A stretch of DNA of 64,000 nt from contig ML978140.1 in assembly GCA_010015805.1 (NCBI GenBank), forward strand, positions 62,001-126,000, in the 5' to 3' direction. The notes under the pieces were generated by a model. The model worked only from the letters and a program-made list of their open reading frames with translations, was not told the origin of the DNA and made no database searches. The position numbers and the translations under genes were made by a program. Origin of the DNA: Rhizodiscina lignyota (taxonomy: Eukaryota > Ascomycota > Dothideomycetes > Aulographales > Rhizodiscinaceae). Below, one piece after another: positions 61,401-64,000 of this stretch (positions within the stretch are counted from its first letter, which is position 1; each line of letters opens with the position of its first letter).

Positions 61401-61967
61401 GAGATCCGCCGTCGACAACCACATGGCCCTTACTTCTTGGGCGGATGGTCGGCAGGTGGCATCAGCGCGTACGACGCTGCGCAGAGTCTTATTACCGCCG
61501 GTGAATCCGTGGGCCGTCTTATTCTCGTCGATAGTCCTAACCCTATCGGCCTTGAGAAGCTTCCACCGAGGTTGTACCACGCCTTCGACAAGGCGAATAT
61601 CTTTGGCGAAGAAGGGAAGAAACCGCCGTCCTGGCTCTTGCCGCACTTCCTAGCCTTCATTGACGTGCTGGACACATACGACCCTATTCCGTTCCAGCCG
61701 CAGCAATCGCCGCAAACATGCATCATTTGGGCGAAGGACGGAGTCGACCCAGATGAAACGGTGATTGAAGTTCGACCCGATGACCCGAGGGAGATGAAAT
61801 GGCTTCTAAAGGATCGCAAAGAATTAGGCCCGAACGGATGGGGCCACCTTCTCGGGTGTGAGAATATCGCTATTGACGTGCTGGACAATGCGAATCACTT
61901 CACTATGATGAAAGGAGCCGCGGCTAGCATCCTGAGTAAGCTTATTGGGAGGGCTATGCGTACTTGA
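55489..61967 (+). CDS. Non-reducing iterative PKS: SAT-KS-AT-PT-ACP-ACP-TE
   Basis: Four exons (55489-55772, 55829-57084, 57132-61076, 61126-61967) encode about 2108 residues, all in frame. SAT: catalytic Cys in GSCVG (115), His in LFHAPH (240). KS begins KIAIIGFSGRYP (370); Cys in DTACSSS (541), His in EMHGTGT (676) and NIGHAES (718). AT: Ser in GHSLGEY (991). PT: His in EGHKVNG (1318), Asp in YWIDSLGQ (1510). Two ACPs: Ser in GMDSLLSL (1668) and GLDSLMSL (1783). TE: Ser in GWSAGG (1937), His in NANHFT (2086). All catalytic residues are present. The layout is that of DHN-melanin synthases and of CTB1/elsinochrome-type PKSs, which make aromatic naphthalene or naphthopyrone products. The start MEEKLLTIVFGDQSV is the usual SAT opening; an upstream out-of-frame ATG at 55481 is ignored. 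Confidence 0.95.
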
Positions 61968-62555
61968 CATTCTACCGCTCCATATCTTTCTACATTGCTC
62001 TGCGTTGTTCGGCGTTTTGCCTTCCGTAGAATTGCAGGCTTCCATTCCTGGTAGAGTCTCACTGAGGACCCGCGGTCAATATATTCAATATATTAGGTTG
62101 AATCTTTTAACGATGATCCAGATGCGGATTGAATATAAGCAAACTTCATAAGAGGGCGGAAGGTATTGTTACAGTGTTTGGATATTGGTGGGGGCCCTCG
62201 TCAGCTAAATGATACTGGATCGTGCACGGTGCTTCTACTTGGATGGGCCTTCTGCGGCTCGACGTACGCAGACCTCTGGTAAATATATCTTGGCAAGTGT
62301 GGCTGGGTGTCTCTGTGAGATTTGGAAGGGAGAGAGGCACATCTGACAGCACCTCGATGCTGCGTTCAGATGGAGTTGATTATTAGCTTATTGAAGATTT
62401 TTGGAATTGATTTCATCTGTCATCTGATATTGTAGACCATTATGAGTAGAGACTCTTTTGACCATACCACATCTTATCAGCTACGTCACCTTCGAGCCAC
62501 TGAATGGATACTTCAAACTTGACCACTTGCAGTTCACCGATTTTCAGTTCGACAC
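61968..62555. other. Convergent 3' region of PKS and monooxygenase
   Basis: Both genes end here. Nothing else is visible. Confidence 0.45.
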
Positions 62556-63770
62556 TCAGGACTTGACGGGTTTGAGCTCGTCGAGATCCTTCGTATCTAG
62601 GAGCCGTTTTGCACCACCGAGACTGGCCTTGACCACTTCCCTCATGCGAGTCTTCATTTCCTCCTCGTAAGCCGCCACAGCTTCAATGCCGACACCCTTG
62701 TTCTCCAGCTCGCGGCACAAAGTCGCAGCGTCCTGCAGAGCACTTGCCGCTCCCGCAGCACCAGTTGGCGGCATGACATGGGCCGCGTCGCCGATAATGG
62801 TGACCTTCGATGCCTTCCAGTCAGGGATGTCGGGATGAGTCGTGAGGACGTGGATGGTCGACGTAAGCGTGGGATCAGCATACTTGAACAGCGAGGTCAA
62901 CTTCAACGTCCAGTCTGCCGTAAGCTTCGTCGCCAACCCGAGTGCCTCTTCACCGTGGGAGCGGTGGAAGGAGCCAAGCGGTATGCCATGTTGAGAAAGC
63001 AGATTATGGGGCATCATGAGGACCCAGTAGACATAGTCCACAGGCAGCTCGAACGGTGCGTCAGCGGCTCTGTCTCGATTGAAGTGAATCTTCTCGAGGA
63101 GCAAGTGAAGCGGTGACGGTTGCGATCTGTCTGTTACCAAGCTCATCTTGCGCAAGGCGTCCTCTGAGAATGCCCTGATAAAGTCGTCGGTCATGGGTGT
63201 CTTGCTGTAGATGAGGCAACCTTCAGTGTCTAGCAGCGCGATCTGCGGGAAGACCTGGCTTCTCACTCGAGATCGTGCACCTTCAGCTCCGACGAGGAGA
63301 CTTCCGCGCACCGTCGATCCGTCGGTGAAGTGAGAGACCACGCCATCTGGAGTCACCTCGCTCTTTTGGAACTGCTTGCCCCAGCTCACGCGATTTTGCT
63401 CGAGTCCGGTCAACAGTACGTTTCGCAGAACTGATCGATCGACGGTGTAGGCGTGGCCAGGTGGTCGATGGGCTCCGAAGACCTCTCGAGGTGCAAGTGA
63501 CTCTCCTGTTCCAGGATCAATGACTCCTGGGGCGCCAACCTCCACATCTGCGCAAGTCTGCTCGAAGAGGGTGTACAACTCAGTTGAGAGGCATTGCTTC
63601 AAGGCGTCTGCGCCGTCGGAAGCGAGGCGGACGCGGTAGCCTTGTGGGCGGAACGTCACGTCGGTATCTTTCTCGAAGACTTGGAAAGGGATATTGCGCT
63701 TCTTGAGGCCATTTGCGAGGCAGAGGCCACTGATGCCGGCGCCGATGATGAGGACGGGCAGTTCAGACAT
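62556..63770 (-). CDS. FAD-dependent monooxygenase (aromatic hydroxylase type)
   Basis: A single exon of 404 residues. The dinucleotide fold is PVLIIGAGISGLCLANGL (GxGxxG at residues 10-15), with the FAD ribose Glu in FQVFEKD. Next are YTVDRSVLRNVLL (the R near the active site), SLLVGAEGARSRVR (DG-like motif, here EGARSRVR) and KVTIIGDAAHVMPPTGAAGAASALQDA (GD motif). These are marks of PF01494 flavin hydroxylases, which use NAD(P)H and O2 on phenolic substrates. Its convergent position next to the PKS makes it a strong candidate for hydroxylating or oxidatively opening the polyketide aromatic, as analogous enzymes do in bikaverin and cercosporin pathways. The substrate is not shown by sequence. 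Confidence 0.92.
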   Translation of the reverse strand: MSELPVLIIGAGISGLCLANGLKKRNIPFQVFEKDTDVTFRPQGYRVRLASDGADALKQCLSTELYTLFEQTCADVEVGAPGVIDPGTGESLAPREVFGAHRPPGHAYTVDRSVLRNVLLTGLEQNRVSWGKQFQKSEVTPDGVVSHFTDGSTVRGSLLVGAEGARSRVRSQVFPQIALLDTEGCLIYSKTPMTDDFIRAFSEDALRKMSLVTDRSQPSPLHLLLEKIHFNRDRAADAPFELPVDYVYWVLMMPHNLLSQHGIPLGSFHRSHGEEALGLATKLTADWTLKLTSLFKYADPTLTSTIHVLTTHPDIPDWKASKVTIIGDAAHVMPPTGAAGAASALQDAATLCRELENKGVGIEAVAAYEEEMKTRMREVVKASLGGAKRLLDTKDLDELKPVKS

Positions 63771-64000
63771 TGTTGAAAGATGGCTGATGGAAGTTCAAGG
63801 AAGTTATGAGATTTCGCTGCTTATCGGAGAGTTAGCTTTGTTGTGCCAGAGTAGTTACACTGCAGTTTCACGGAGAATGCGGTGCTTGACGCGACTAAGG
63901 GCGTCTCAGGACAAGTGAGTGTTGTGTGCGAACTGAGAACTGACCTGATTGAGCCAACGAGCGGGAGGTTGGAGTAGCAAACTGTAGTGTGCCTGAAGGA
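63771..64000. other. Upstream region of the monooxygenase, window edge
   Basis: It holds the monooxygenase promoter. No gene is visible before the window ends, so the cluster may continue. Confidence 0.4.

Noticed and set aside
1-64000. CRISPR arrays, bacterial operons, insertion sequences, viral genes
   Set aside because: The sequence is fungal with spliceosomal introns; no arrays, transposases, integrases or viral hallmark proteins were seen.

Overview
The window looks like nuclear DNA of a filamentous ascomycete. Genes are compact and cut by short GT-AG introns of about 45-105 nt. The families are typical of Pezizomycotina: Zn2Cys6 regulator, sedolisin, BIM1-like secreted proteins, DUF7704, non-reducing PKS, fungal MFS types. 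A dothideomycete is plausible from gene content but not proven. Exon joins were checked by eye through reading frame and family continuity; nothing was searched.

Layout. At 0-6 kb are a partial secreted NTF2-like gene, an intron-rich MFS transporter and the vacuolar endopolyphosphatase. About 2.3 kb without a recognisable gene follows. At 8-18.6 kb are a DUF7704 membrane protein, a head-to-head pair of BIM1-like copper-binding secreted proteins, a decayed FAD/BBE oxidase, a methyltransferase, a His/Cys papain-like protein, and a Zn2Cys6 regulator divergent from a short-chain dehydrogenase. At 19-36 kb are a Na,K-type (IIC) P-ATPase, a sedolisin protease, a cupin, a C2H2/homeodomain regulator, a butanediol-dehydrogenase-like enzyme and a sugar transporter. 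At 37-44.5 kb are a broken dehydrogenase, about 3 kb of gene-free DNA, another MFS transporter, and an AT-rich stretch with a type II tRNA-like gene that carries a GT-AG insertion in its D-loop.

At 44.5-63.8 kb, a membrane-anchored M20 carboxypeptidase and a DUF6594-like relic precede a secondary-metabolite cluster. The cluster holds a laccase-like multicopper oxidase, a DUF1295 integral-membrane enzyme, a 14-helix MFS pump, a long EthD-domain protein, a complete SAT-KS-AT-PT-ACP-ACP-TE polyketide synthase of about 2108 residues, and a FAD monooxygenase. The PKS would release an aromatic polyketide, the monooxygenase and EthD protein would oxidise or tailor it, the laccase could couple it oxidatively, and the pump would export it. 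The set resembles those that build dimeric aromatic pigments such as perylenequinones, but no O-methyltransferase or pathway regulator is visible. The window ends shortly after the monooxygenase, so the right border is unknown.

Three genes are clearly or probably dead (BBE oxidase, SDR, DUF6594-like). The most unusual single item is the interrupted tRNA-like gene.
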